This document shows positions 8,728 to 17,855 of a DNA stretch of 17,947 bases, piece by piece (the stretch's first letter is position 1; every line of letters begins with the position of its first letter). The notes under the pieces were generated by a model. That model saw only the letters and a list, made by a program, of their open reading frames with translations, made no database searches and was not told the origin of the DNA. The stretch comes from Podaxis mareebaensis (lineage: Eukaryota > Basidiomycota > Agaricomycetes > Agaricales > Agaricaceae): the NCBI GenBank assembly GCA_018524725.1, contig JAEUWP010000081.1, positions 1 through 17,947 on the forward strand, written 5' to 3'. The position numbers and the translations under genes were made by a program.

Positions 8728-10134
8728 TGATGGGGCAGCAAATAGAATACTATGTAATATAACAAATAATAGGGGTAATGTGGAAATGAACTATAAAATA
8801 GTATTCCCAAAGGCTACACCCTAGCAAGTTCATGGGGGACTCTGATTCAGAAATGAAGGAGATAATAAAGTGACACAAGATCAAAATGCTCACTAGGAAT
8901 GTTAAAGAAGAAATGAGAGTTGTGAAGGAGTGAAGGAATTTGTATATGCTTGGTGTTGTCTTCACTTGATATAAGGACTTCTGGGATGCTGTTGCAAGGT
9001 GGTCTCTATGATTTCCTAGTTCAAGTTTGAACTAGACTATTTGTTCTAAATTGACAAGTCTCTAATGTAGTGTCACTACAATATACAAGTACCAAAGAAC
9101 TGAAGGTAGTAAGAGCAATCCCTTACTACTACTAGAAATATACTGATGAGTGCTCTGACTAGCAATACACAGCTGTAATGTACTCCTAGTTAACCCTGCT
9201 AAGGCTAACTTCTGATTCTCAAGGTCATATCAACCAAAGGAAACTCCTATAAACACCTAACTATCACTCAGTGATCATCAAATACACAACAACCCTCTAA
9301 GCAAAGCTCAGCAGGAATTTCCTTGCTTCACCTCATGTTATCAAGGGGATTTTATATTATAAGTTAGGAGTGATTACAATCTAGTGTTACAATATTCTGG
9401 CTTAACAAAAGACTACATATACAAGTACAGAGTCATATAATCTATAATCTACACTGTTCTCTGCCCAATAGGGTGTTCTAGTAGTAGACATGTATGCATT
9501 TCTACTATATGCATGAACTGGTAAAGTATGTGTATATAATATTTATCAGCTTTTGGCTGACTAAGTCTACTGTATATGTAATACCATTCATCATTCCTGA
9601 CTTGATAGTATTATGAATCTTCATTCTCTGCATTTCTCACTAAGCTGATTAAGTTCACTGACTGCTAATGAGTTGTTTGTTTTGGCAACTTGCAAGGTCA
9701 GTGAATCACTTTTACTGAGATGATGCATTGATTCCTTAGTTAGGTAGGTTCTCTTATGACTTGGACTTTGTCCACTAAGGTCATAGCTGATCTAGGTCTT
9801 TGAGTATATAGTGGCAGCTAAGCATACTACTGAACAAGCTAATCCCTAGTGTCACTTGTGCAAGAAAGGATCCTTGCAAGGATGTGATTGATGAATAATC
9901 TTCAGTAATATAATCCTGACTTCAGTGATAATACTGAATCAACAGTATATAGATGTGTCTAGTCAGTACAGTATTCCCAATCTAGGTGCCTAGATTATAC
10001 TACTGGGTTGATCCTCATGAGGTGCTGAGGCTTCTTCTAGTGTGGGTTCATAGTCTGTTATTCTAGCTATAAAACTTGATTGTATTATAATCTAGATACT
10101 GCTTTCATGACTGAAAACAGTTTAGGCTATAACA
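8728..10134 (-). mobile_element. Probable solo LTR, 1407 bp, inserted in LINE copy 2
   Basis: The insert begins TGATGGGGCAGC and ends GGCTATAACA, so it has the TG...CA ends of an LTR, with 4-bp duplications CTGG/CCAG on its flanks. No coding frame with recognisable domains is present. On the minus strand it would start TGTTATAGCC, with a TATAAAAT box near 9350 and a small GGAATTTCC-centred hairpin just beyond. I infer minus orientation from these. The family (Copia or Gypsy) cannot be told. It is long for a solo fungal LTR, so a non-autonomous LTR element or another insertion type is possible. Confidence 0.55.
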
Positions 10135-10443
10135 CCAGCAGATGAACCCTGCCCTCACTCCCCTCAGTGTACCAATTGCTCAGGTGCCCATGCCTCCAAT
10201 GACTGCCAGTGTCCATACTGGCAACATCAATTCAACTACAAATAGATCCAAGGTTGATATCAATCCAACACAGCCTTCACTTCAGCCAAGAAAGCCCCTG
10301 CCTCTCAGGGTGGAGGTTGTAAGGGTTAGTCAAGACAAGTGCAAGTGGATGTGTCAGTATATTCAGTATAGACTCTTTCTGCTTTTGTCTACATGTGTTC
10401 TACTTTGAACTTTTTCATTCCTGTTGTCTGGGGTATCTGTTTT

Positions 10444-10470
10444 CTTTTTTTTCTTTTTTTTCTTTTTTTT
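10444..10470 (+). repeat. Three perfect tandem copies of a 9-bp CTTTTTTTT unit
   Basis: C occurs at 10444, 10453 and 10462, each followed by eight T. The homologous site in copy 1 (about 1520-1555) is an ordinary pyrimidine-rich stretch without the repeat, so this arose in copy 2 or its lineage. Confidence 0.85.
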
Positions 10471-10536
10471 ACACCATTGGGACTGCTATTATACACCTTT
10501 TTGTAGTAGACTAGTTCTATTGCAATAACATAGATT

Positions 10537-10549
10537 AAAAAAAAAAAAA
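10537..10549 (+). repeat. Poly(A) tail, 13 A
   Basis: This is an uninterrupted A tract at the end of LINE-like copy 2, at the same position relative to the tail sequence as in copy 1. Confidence 0.88.
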
Positions 10550-10913
10550 GAGAAGCCTTGGTGAAGTCAGGTGATTTATCTTTGGGTTTGGGGATTTTTC
10601 CAAGAGAAGCTGCAAATTCAGTTGCTAGGCAATCTTTTTCATGGGTGTTTTTCTGTAGGAATGCCTAGGTCAGTTTTTCTTACAGTTGCAATGGACTTGT
10701 AGATAGCCATCATTTTCATAGCTTTCTTTTCCTTAGGTCTTTATTTTTGTTAACTCACCCTATATTTGTGTAGCCAGAACCTATATAACTGGTCTTATGC
10801 ACTTGGGTACAATGATCTAAGACTCTCAACACACTCCTGTGAGGCTTTAAGCCTTACATTTTCTCTTCCAAGTCATTGATGAACTGTACTCCTTGCAAGT
10901 AAGCCCTAGCATA
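10550..10913. other. Unassigned sequence between LINE copy 2 and the Tc1 element
   Basis: No gene is recognised. The minus strand holds a short open stretch reading EFAASLGKIPKPKDKSPDF that could be the upstream gag or protease part of the Copia element displaced by LINE copy 2, but no diagnostic motif is present. The right end supplies the TA target of the Tc1 insertion. Confidence 0.4.
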
Positions 10914-11122
10914 CAGTGAGCAACAAAACTGTTCCAATATTTAGAATTTTTAGAAAGAAATTAATATTTTCTTAGATTAATTAAAGTAGTTTTTTTGAAA
11001 ATATTTATATATATAGCCTATTATGTCACCATTGATGCCATCAAGTATAATGACATAACTCTTCTAGTTCCATTTAATATGCATTAATTAATTAATACTA
11101 CTCATTGGAACAGTTTTGTTGC
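10914..11122 (+). repeat. Left 209-bp terminal arm of the Tc1 element
   Basis: The arm has an outer 19-mer 6 bases from the tip and an inverted 19-mer at its inner edge. It is AT-rich between them. It aligns along its length with the reverse complement of 12312-12520, for example AGAAAGAAATT, AGCCTA and CATTTAATAT. Confidence 0.9.
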
Positions 11123-11221
11123 AGACTATGAAGCAGGAAAAGATAAACAGTTCATATGACTTTGTTGATTGCATTCAACAAGATTATGTAACTAATTACT
11201 TCTCCTGTATTTATAGACCTG

Positions 11222-12279
11222 ATGACAAGCATTTTCCATCAGGTCTTACCCCTTCTATATATCATGCACTCTCTCTCCTCCTCTATTAAGGCTACTATCC
11301 TCTCTATGCTTTCTAATGACAAAACATATGCTCAGATCCATGCTACTACTAGTGTTTCCAAGTCCTCTATCTCCAGGCTGTGCTCTCAGCACTTTCCCAC
11401 ACTTTTCTACAACTTTGGAGGCTGTTCTCAGAAACTCACTCCTGCTAATATTAGACATATCCTTTATCTCATTGGCTCTGGCAAGGCTGATACTGCCCAG
11501 AATATGACTAAGTTACTGAGTAGGGGGAATAGGACATCAGTCCCATCTCAGACTGTCAGAAGACACTTGAAGAAGGTAGGTCTCAAAGCTATAGTGAAGA
11601 AGAAAAAGCCTTTGCTTAGTGCTAGGCATAGGAGGAAAGGAATAGACTTTGCTTTGGTATACCAGCATTGGACCCTGGAGGACTAGAAGAAGGTTACATA
11701 GTCTGATGAGACTAAGGTCAATAGGTTGGGGTCAGATGGTAGAAAGCAGGAATGGAAAAGGCTAGGAGAAGACCTTAATGATAGGCTAATAGAGGGAATA
11801 GTCAAGTTTAGAGGAGGATCACTTATAATTTGGAGCTACATATTGTGGGATAGAACTAGGTTTGCAACCAAGATTGATGGGAAAATGAATGATAACCTCT
11901 ATGTGAATGTTCTAGAAGATGAACTTGGGAGGACTATAGAGTGGTATGGACTGGAGAAGGATGAAATGATTTTTTAACAGGATAATGACCCCAAGTACAA
12001 GAGTAAAAAAGCTACAGCCTGGTTTCAGGAAAACCAATTCAAAGTTCTTTCATGGCAGCACAGTCTCTATACCTCAATCCCATTCAACACTTATGGGATT
12101 ACCTCAAGGAAAAACTAGGAGAGTATGAATCTCCATCTAAGAGAATAAATAAACTATAGGAGGGGGTACAGGACCAGTGGAATGACATACTAGCTTCTGA
12201 GTGTCAGAAATTGATTGAAAGTATGCCTAGGAGGATAGAGGCAGTAATAAGGGCTAATGGAGGATATGCCAAGTACTAG
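11222..12279 (+). pseudogene. Tc1-family DD34E transposase, decayed
   Basis: The N-terminus has a helix-turn-helix (TILSMLSNDKTYAQIHATTS) and a second DNA-binding block (VPSQTVRRHLKKVGLKA). The catalytic core follows: SDETKVNRLGSDGRKQEW (first Asp, 11705-11707) and QDNDPKYKSKKA (second Asp, 11981-11983). A one-base loss near 12055 then shifts the frame before LNPIQHLWDYLK. The third catalytic residue is Gln (CAA, 12085-12087) instead of Asp or Glu. With the lost base restored, the spacing is 34 residues. Stops at 11684, 11699 and 12157 sit at positions where the family has Trp, and TAA at 11975 where it has Gln. The gene ends at TAG 12277-12279. The start could be ATG 11222 or the in-frame ATG at 11264. 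Confidence 0.92.
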
Positions 12280-12311
12280 TTATACCCTTGTATGTATATA
12301 CTAGAATATTG

Positions 12312-12520
12312 GCAACAAAACTGTTCCAATAAGTAATATTGACCCAATAATTGATATTAAATGAGGCTAAAGTAATTACATAATAAAACTTAATGGGATC
12401 AAAGTTAAGAAACTAGGCTATTCTCAGAAATATTTTGGAGGTAGTCACCTTAACCAGTTCAGAGATATTGTAATTTCTTTCTAAAAGTTCCAAACATTGG
12501 AACAGTTTTGTTGCTTACTG
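12312..12520 (-). repeat. Right 209-bp terminal arm of the Tc1 element
   Basis: Exactly the same length as the left arm, in inverted orientation, with perfect 19-mers at both edges and a diverged AT-rich middle. Confidence 0.9.
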
Positions 12521-12550
12521 TAAGTGATCTCCCCTTGTGAGTATTTCTCA

Positions 12551-13564
12551 ATGAAATCCTTGAGAGGAGGATATGCTTTGGGTGAGGTTCAGATTGTTTC
12601 TGAAGATGATTTCCCTTCTCAAGATTTATCTCCCCCAAGGGTGATTGCTTATATAGTTTCAATATCAAAACTTCTCCCTTCAGATCTTCCTCTGTTGCCT
12701 GAGCTCCCTCCTCAAGATTCAAGTGTTGATGTTATGAACTCACCCTGGCTGTCCTGCACCAATGTCATCTATCATGCTCTCATCCATGAACTCAGTCTCC
12801 CTAATGCCTCTCAAGGCACTACTACTGACACCACTGACTCTACCAGTAACTTGACTTGCTACTAGAATGAAGCCTTCACCAATCAACATCTGCCTGGCCA
12901 CACATCCTTGTTCTCTGAATACTGGCCAATACCTGGCCCTCCATTCTATTCTACAGATCAAATGATGATTGAGATCTTATGCATCACTTGGGAGAATGCC
13001 CCCTTCACCTACATTTTCAACTCCAATAGCTTATATATTCAGACAATTGCCAACAACTTCAATTTGTCATGGGTCCACAGTTGGAAAATGATTCCTAATG
13101 CTGGAAAGCCAATCATATTCCTCTATCCATACATAATGTACCCACTGGAAGCTGTCTCTCATATCATCAAATATGAAGCTGCACATGGACTCTACTTTTG
13201 AGAAGTAGAAGTCTATCACATCAATCTTAACTCTGAGGATCTACCATCCATTCCTCCACAGCATACCCAACTTCCTCTACTCTTTAGCATCAACTCAAAC
13301 ATCCCTGGTATTGATGAGTAACCATTAGAAGAACCTGCCATTGCTCCACCTCCACCTCCTCCTTACCCACCTCCCTATGTCACTGCAGATGTCTCCTTGT
13401 CATCATCATCATCACAGTCACCATGCCACAGCCCTATGGCTGAGTCAGACTCTTCTAACTCCCTACTCATTGGAAGCTTTGCTGTTCCCTCCTCTGCCTC
13501 ATCCCCTGACTCATTTACCTCTGACTCCTCTAATGGACAGCTTCACTTGGACCTGTACTTATAG
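12551..13564 (+). pseudogene. Unidentified reading frame with three in-frame stops
   Basis: A single frame of about 338 codons runs from ATG 12551 to TAG 13562-13564. It is broken at TAG 12863, TGA 13199 and TAA 13319, and there is no frameshift. The protein-like content is uneven: an acidic start (EVQIVSEDDFPSQDLSPP), a central part with FTYIFNSNS and GKPIIFLYPYI, then a Pro-rich PPPPPPYPPPY run and a Ser/Asp-rich C-terminus. The GKPIIFLYP core faintly recalls a KPVIYLFPP-type motif I associate with uncharacterised fungal proteins, but this is weak. It could be a captured host gene fragment, a gag-like protein of an unrecognised element or an old host pseudogene. The Tc1 element sits just upstream and may have separated it from its promoter. 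Confidence 0.5.
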
Positions 13565-14221
13565 TATACACCTTTTGTCTATCAATCTGGATGAATGGAC
13601 ATATTCCTTAGTATTACTCCTTTACTCTTTCTCTCTCTCTGATCTCCTTGACAACTTATCTTATACTATTCTTGGACCTGATCTATTTCTATCTCCTTAG
13701 TCTGCTTCTATTCCTGTCCTATCTCCACTCCATAGTTATGCATCTTTGATTGACTCTTGGACTTAGTACTATATTATTATAGCTTTCCAATTAGGACTTT
13801 AGATATAGCACTTAAATAGCCACTCCTGTACTAGAAGTGCAAGCTTCTAATATTTTTAAATCTCAAATCATATCAGTATCTTTTGTGATTGACATTAGTC
13901 AACAATCAGTGTGGTAGTAAACTCACTATTGGTCATATTCTTGACTAATAGAAGTTCAACCTCTCAGTGTGTTTAACTGGACACTTGCCTCACCACCTAC
14001 TTACCATCAACCTTCTTGGTAGATCCTAGCATTTGTGAACCATCTACTGAGATAGCTGCCCCCTAGCTTAAGCATAGGTGACCAGCAATAAGGACCACCC
14101 TAACAGTTGAAGTAAGGACTTGGGATTTGGGGAGGATAGATTGGAGTTCCCTTGAACCTGAGATTGAAGAAGGCAGCATAGATGATCCTTCTGGACCTTC
14201 TTGCATTTGCCTCCTTCCCTC
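13565..14221. other. Non-coding stretch upstream of the Gypsy LTR
   Basis: No frame with recognisable domains, no repeats matching the rest of the window and no RNA gene were seen. It is AT- and pyrimidine-rich. It may hold old LTR or flanking DNA. Confidence 0.5.
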
Positions 14222-14828
14222 TGTTATGGACTTCACTTTGTGCCCATTAAACTCTTAGAGCCTTGGTTATAATCTGGATTCTGTGGATTGTATTCAGTTT
14301 AACTTTTCTTCCATTTCCATTGGATATCTTTCCTTGTAAATACTTTTCTCTGTCTCTGTTCCTTCTGTTATTTTCCTTATCAGATCTTCTTATCTTCTTA
14401 TCTCATGTTTTTCCATTTATCCATGGCTTTTCCCTTTACCCTCAATTATCTCCCACTTATCTTAGTTTTTCTGTTATCTGATGTTTCACTTCTGCCCCAT
14501 CCTTTCAGATGTCCAGATGCTTTGTGGACAGACTCCTTATTCTGGTATCTTCACCATGGTTATCAGTTCACATGTCTCTAGTATTCTCCTTTGAGTAGTT
14601 ACTATTGTTTCTTACTTAACTACTACTCTCTAGACTTTATCCTGACTACCAGTATATAAGTAAGATTACTACCATTTGTACTCCTCAGTCAGAATATCAA
14701 CTTAGATCTTCCTCCTCTCTCCTGTCTGTCCACTATAAGTCCACTCCTCAGTCCAGGCTTGTCCTGTCTTTGTCCATTCTCTGTCTACCTGTCCACTTGA
14801 GTCCATAGTTGGTCAAGTGAGGCCACCA
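14222..14828 (+). repeat. Probable 5' LTR, 607 bp
   Basis: The right border is firm: CCACCA ends at 14828 and the primer-binding site begins at the next base. The left border is the best TG start I see (TGTTATGG at 14222). It cannot be checked because the 3' LTR is outside the window. A TATATAAG box at 14653-14660 and the pyrimidine-rich run after it fit a U3/R promoter. Confidence 0.5.
14653..14660 (+). promoter_or_regulatory. Candidate TATA box of the Gypsy LTR
   Basis: TATATAAG lies about 170 bases before the LTR end, where the U3 promoter of an LTR is expected. This is positional inference only. Confidence 0.45.
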
Positions 14829-14840
14829 TGGTATCAGAGG
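14829..14840 (+). promoter_or_regulatory. tRNA primer-binding site (TGGTATCAGAGG)
   Basis: TGGTATCAGAG is the common initiator-Met-type primer-binding site of LTR retrotransposons. Its TGG complements a tRNA CCA end. It sits immediately after the LTR-like CCA and about 140 bases before the gag ATG. Confidence 0.82.
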
Positions 14841-14982
14841 GGTGCAACACATAAGTTGAAGCCAAGGCCTCAACCCTGTATCCACATGTGTCTACCCTTG
14901 GCTGCCTGTGGTCCACCCCTATCTGGAGTCAGTTCTTAACAGTATATTCTGACTCAGACCTCTGGTATCATTCTAAATTTTT

Positions 14983-16324
14983 ATGCCATCTATGACATGT
15001 AGTGCTGCATAAGCTCAAGGAATCACCATTCCAGAACCTGTCCTCCCCCACACAAATCATGAATTCTCTTCAACTCCTGCTCCACATCAGTCTTCTTCCA
15101 CCATGTCTTCTACTACAGTTACTGCCAAGTCCAGAACTCAAAACCAAACCTCTGCTGGATATTCACAAGGAAATTCCAGTGGCCCTCTGGACCCTGGAGA
15201 TAAGGGTGGTGGTGGTGGCAATGATCCTAGTGAGGATGACAATGAAAATCAAGACCCCCAGAAGATGTTAGCCAATGCTCTTGGCCACCTCTCCTGTACC
15301 CTCCATTCCTTAGAGTAGAGCAACTCCATTGGCCCAGCAAATCCCTCTTGCATGAAGGTCTGAGAACCCAACACTTTTGACAGTTTGGACCCTCTCAAAA
15401 TCTGCCAATGGGTCTTCCAGTGCTGCCTCTATTTCACTTCCAATATGCATCAATTTGTAGAAGATTCTTCCAAAATCTGTTTTGCTATCATGTATCTGTC
15501 CAGTACTGCTCTTGACTGGTTCCAAACCATTCTCAAGTCTGAAGATCTTGATTGGTCTGACCACAAGCTTCTCAATAACTGGGAAGTCTTCATCAGAGAA
15601 ATAGAAACCCATTTTGGACTTGCAGACCCTACTGGAGAAGCTGCTGAAGAGCTGGACTCTCTCCAGATGGCTAGTAATCAACCTATCCTCAAATATGACC
15701 TCAAGTTCAACTGCCTGGCTAGTTTGGTCAGGTGGCCAGACTTGGTCCTTTGCCATTATTATTACAGGGGTCTTCCAGATCATATTCAGGACTTGATTGC
15801 CACTTGGGTAGAGGGTAAGCCCAATTCCTTGGATGAAATGAAAAGGGCTGCTAGTCTTATTGACTAACATCACTGGGAGTGGCAGTACAAGCATAAGTAT
15901 TATAGTAACCACTCTGCATAGCCCCCAAAGAATGACCCTAATCAGAAGAAACCTAGCAATTTGTCCAACAACAACAATAATCAGAAGCCTAACTCATTCT
16001 CCTCTACCAAATCCCCTACTAATTCTTCTCAGTCTGGCAATCATCCAAACTCATCTGGGAATGCTCTGAAGTCATCTCTGGGCAATAAACTTAGCCTGAA
16101 CAGCAAGCTCACCCCTCAGGAATGCCAACATCAACCTCTGTATGTTCTGCAGTAATGCTAACTATTGGGTAAACAACTGCCCATGCAAGGTGTCCAGGTC
16201 CAGTCCTCCTCTGGGTCCATCTGCCTCCAATCAGAAGGCCAAAAGTCAGTAGGCTCAAGCCCAAGCTGAGGTTCTAGTGAAGAGCCCCTCTCCTTCAAAT
16301 CCCCCATTGGGTTCAAAAAAATAG
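14983..16324 (+). pseudogene. Gypsy gag (capsid domain and zinc knuckle), decayed
   Basis: ATG 14983 opens a frame that continues through MSSTTVTAK and a Gly-rich GDKGGGGGND stretch into the retrotransposon gag domain at about 15385-15860 (ALDWFQTILKS, WEVFIREIETHFG, LKFNCLASLVRWPD). Stops are TAA 15010, TAG 15316, TGA 15360, TAA 15865 and TAG 15919. The TGA at 15360 falls in KV-stop-EPNTFD, where the family has Arg, so it is a clear CGA-to-TGA change. The frame shifts between about 16105 and 16135. The zinc knuckle CMFCSNANYWVNNC (from 16139) keeps its three Cys, but the His position is Tyr. The frame ends at TAG 16322 after a seven-A run at 16315-16321, where pol resumes in the first frame, so gag and pol were probably one polyprotein. 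Confidence 0.85.
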
Positions 16325-17855
16325 AGGGTGGTTCTCAGGACTCTGCACAGACTGAGGACCATGTTGAACTCATCTGTGCTACAAAGAGTTTCCAACTCAA
16401 TGCATCTGCTCTTTCTGATCCTCATGCTCTTCACATTCCCCTTTCTTTTCCATCTTTTGCTCCTTCATCCACCTCCAATCTGCCTTCATCTGATGGTACT
16501 GTGACTGCCTTGGTGGATAGTGGTTCAACACATTGCTTCATTGATTCTTCCCTTGTTTGTGATTGCTTAATTCCTACATTCCATGTTGCTCCTGTAGAAC
16601 TTCAACTCTTTGATGGCTCTTCAAACTTGTATATAACTGAACTAGCAAAAATCTCTGTTACATTTCCTACTAGTGAATCAATGACTTTGGACTTCTATAT
16701 CACTCAGTTGGACTCACCTTGCTCTGTGGTTCTCAGTCACAACTAGCTCACCTGCTACAATCTGTTGATTGACTGGGTCTCAAACAGTATCTCTTTCCAG
16801 CCACAGCAACAAGTCTTTTCAACCCCTGCTCTGACTCTCCATGCCATGCTTTCTTCTGCATTTCTAATCCATCCAGATCCACCTTCCTCTACTTCTGATC
16901 AGGTCCCTCTGTCCTCTACATCTGATTCCTCTGCTCTATCCAATTCACTTCCACTCCATCCTCATATCAGCCTGATTAGCACTGCAGCTTTCCTGTATGC
17001 ATCTCATCTTCTTAGTTTAGTTTTATTTACCTTCAATATCTGTTCTCCATCTATCTCTGCTGGGTCTGCTCAGCCCTCCAAGCCTGTTGATCTGTGAAAC
17101 ATTCCCTCAGAGTATCATGAATTCACCAACATCTTTAGCAAGGCCCACATGGATACATTGTCTCTGCATCATCCATATGACCTTAAAATCAATCTGGAAG
17201 AGGGTGCTAGTCCTCCTATCAGGACCATTTACTCTCTATCCCAGGTTGAGCTGGAAGCATTAAGGGAATTCATTGATGAACACTTGTTCATCAGCTTCAT
17301 TTGTCTGTTAACCTCTCCACATGGTGCTCTGATCCTCTTTGTCTACAAGAAAGACAGCTCTCTCCATCTTTGCATCAATTTCTGTGGACTCAACAACATC
17401 ACCAAGAAAGACCATTATCCCCTTCCCCTGATTTCTGACCTCCTTGATTCTCCTCACAAAGCTTGCATCTACACCAAGATAGATCTCCATCATGCCTATC
17501 ATCTCATCCAGATAGCCAAGGGAGACAAGTGAAAAACCACCTTCTGGACCTGCTACAGGTCCTTTGATTGGATGGTTATGCCATTCAGACTCACCAACAC
17601 TCTGGCAGCTTTCCAGCATTTCATGAATAACATCTTTGGTGATCTATTAGACATATGTGTCACCATCTATCTTGATGATATACTGATCTACTTGGATGAC
17701 ATCTCCCAACATAAGCAACATATCCAGGAGGTCCTCCATCAGCTCTACAAGCATGGCTTGTATATATGAGTAGACAAGTGTGAGTTCCATTCAGAAGCAG
17801 TCAAATACCTTAGTTACATCTTGTCCCCAGATGGTCTCAAGATGTCCAAAGACCA
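16325..17855 (+). pseudogene. Gypsy pol: aspartic protease and reverse transcriptase, truncated
   Basis: One frame runs throughout. The protease has ALVDSGSTHCFIDSSLV with the catalytic Asp-Ser-Gly at 16516-16524. Reverse transcriptase begins with YDLKINLEEGASPP and has TSPHGALILFVYKKDSSL, CINFCGLNNITKKDHYPLP, YTKIDLHHAYHLIQI and the intact polymerase motif YLDD at 17668-17679. Stops are TAG 16744 and TGA 17530, both where the family has Trp, TGA 17095, and TGA 17767, where Arg is likely. After DGLKMSKD (about 17850) the family similarity is lost. Positions expected to be Arg read Cys, His or Gln. Confidence 0.9.

Larger units (their letters stand above)
10135..10549 (+). pseudogene. LINE-like ORF1 element copy 2, 3' part with A-tail
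   Basis: This resumes the ORF1 C-terminus in phase with copy 1: PCPHSPQCTNCSGAHASNDCQC, then the WQHQFN block, then the shared 3' tail and a 13-A tract at 10537-10549. Where copy 1 reads His-Trp (1289-1294), copy 2 reads Cys-Gln (10204-10209), both explained by an ancestral Arg-Arg encoded with CpGs. A TAG interrupts the frame at the QFNYK segment. Confidence 0.85.
10914..12520 (+). mobile_element. Tc1-like DNA transposon, 1607 bp, complete ends, inactive
   Basis: The element begins CAGTGAGCAAC and ends as the inverted complement of CAGTAAGCAAC, with TA at 10912-10913 and 12521-12522. Each end is a 209-bp arm, and the arms are imperfect inverted copies of each other. Each arm is itself bounded by the 19-mer GCAACAAAACTGTTCCAAT in opposite orientations, so four identical copies are present: 10920-10938 (+), 11104-11122 (-), 12312-12330 (+) and 12496-12514 (-). 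The interior carries one decayed transposase gene. Confidence 0.93.
14222..17855 (+). mobile_element. Ty3/Gypsy retrotransposon, 5' portion (LTR, PBS, gag, protease, RT)
   Basis: Components appear in canonical order: probable LTR, tRNA primer-binding site, gag with a capsid-like domain and a zinc knuckle, aspartic protease, and reverse transcriptase with YLDD. The similarity stops abruptly around 17850, inside the segment after the RT core, so RNase H, integrase and the 3' LTR are not in the window. Multiple stops and two frameshifts show it is inactive. Confidence 0.88.

Noticed and set aside
8750..8965. Hydrophobic minus-strand frame inside the 1.4-kb insert
   Set aside because: It has no recognisable domain and lies in an AT-rich LTR-like region. 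It is likely chance.
8728..10134. DNA transposon with terminal inverted repeats
   Set aside because: The two ends share almost nothing beyond TG...CA when compared as inverted repeats, and there is no transposase remnant.
12459..12961. Minus-strand frames across the Tc1 right end and the unidentified frame
   Set aside because: One crosses the Tc1 border, which is not plausible for a gene. The plus strand has the longer and more protein-like frame.
14263..14481. Hydrophobic 72-codon frame resembling a membrane protein
   Set aside because: It lies in a pyrimidine-rich stretch of the probable LTR. Leu/Phe/Ser richness follows from the T/C bias.
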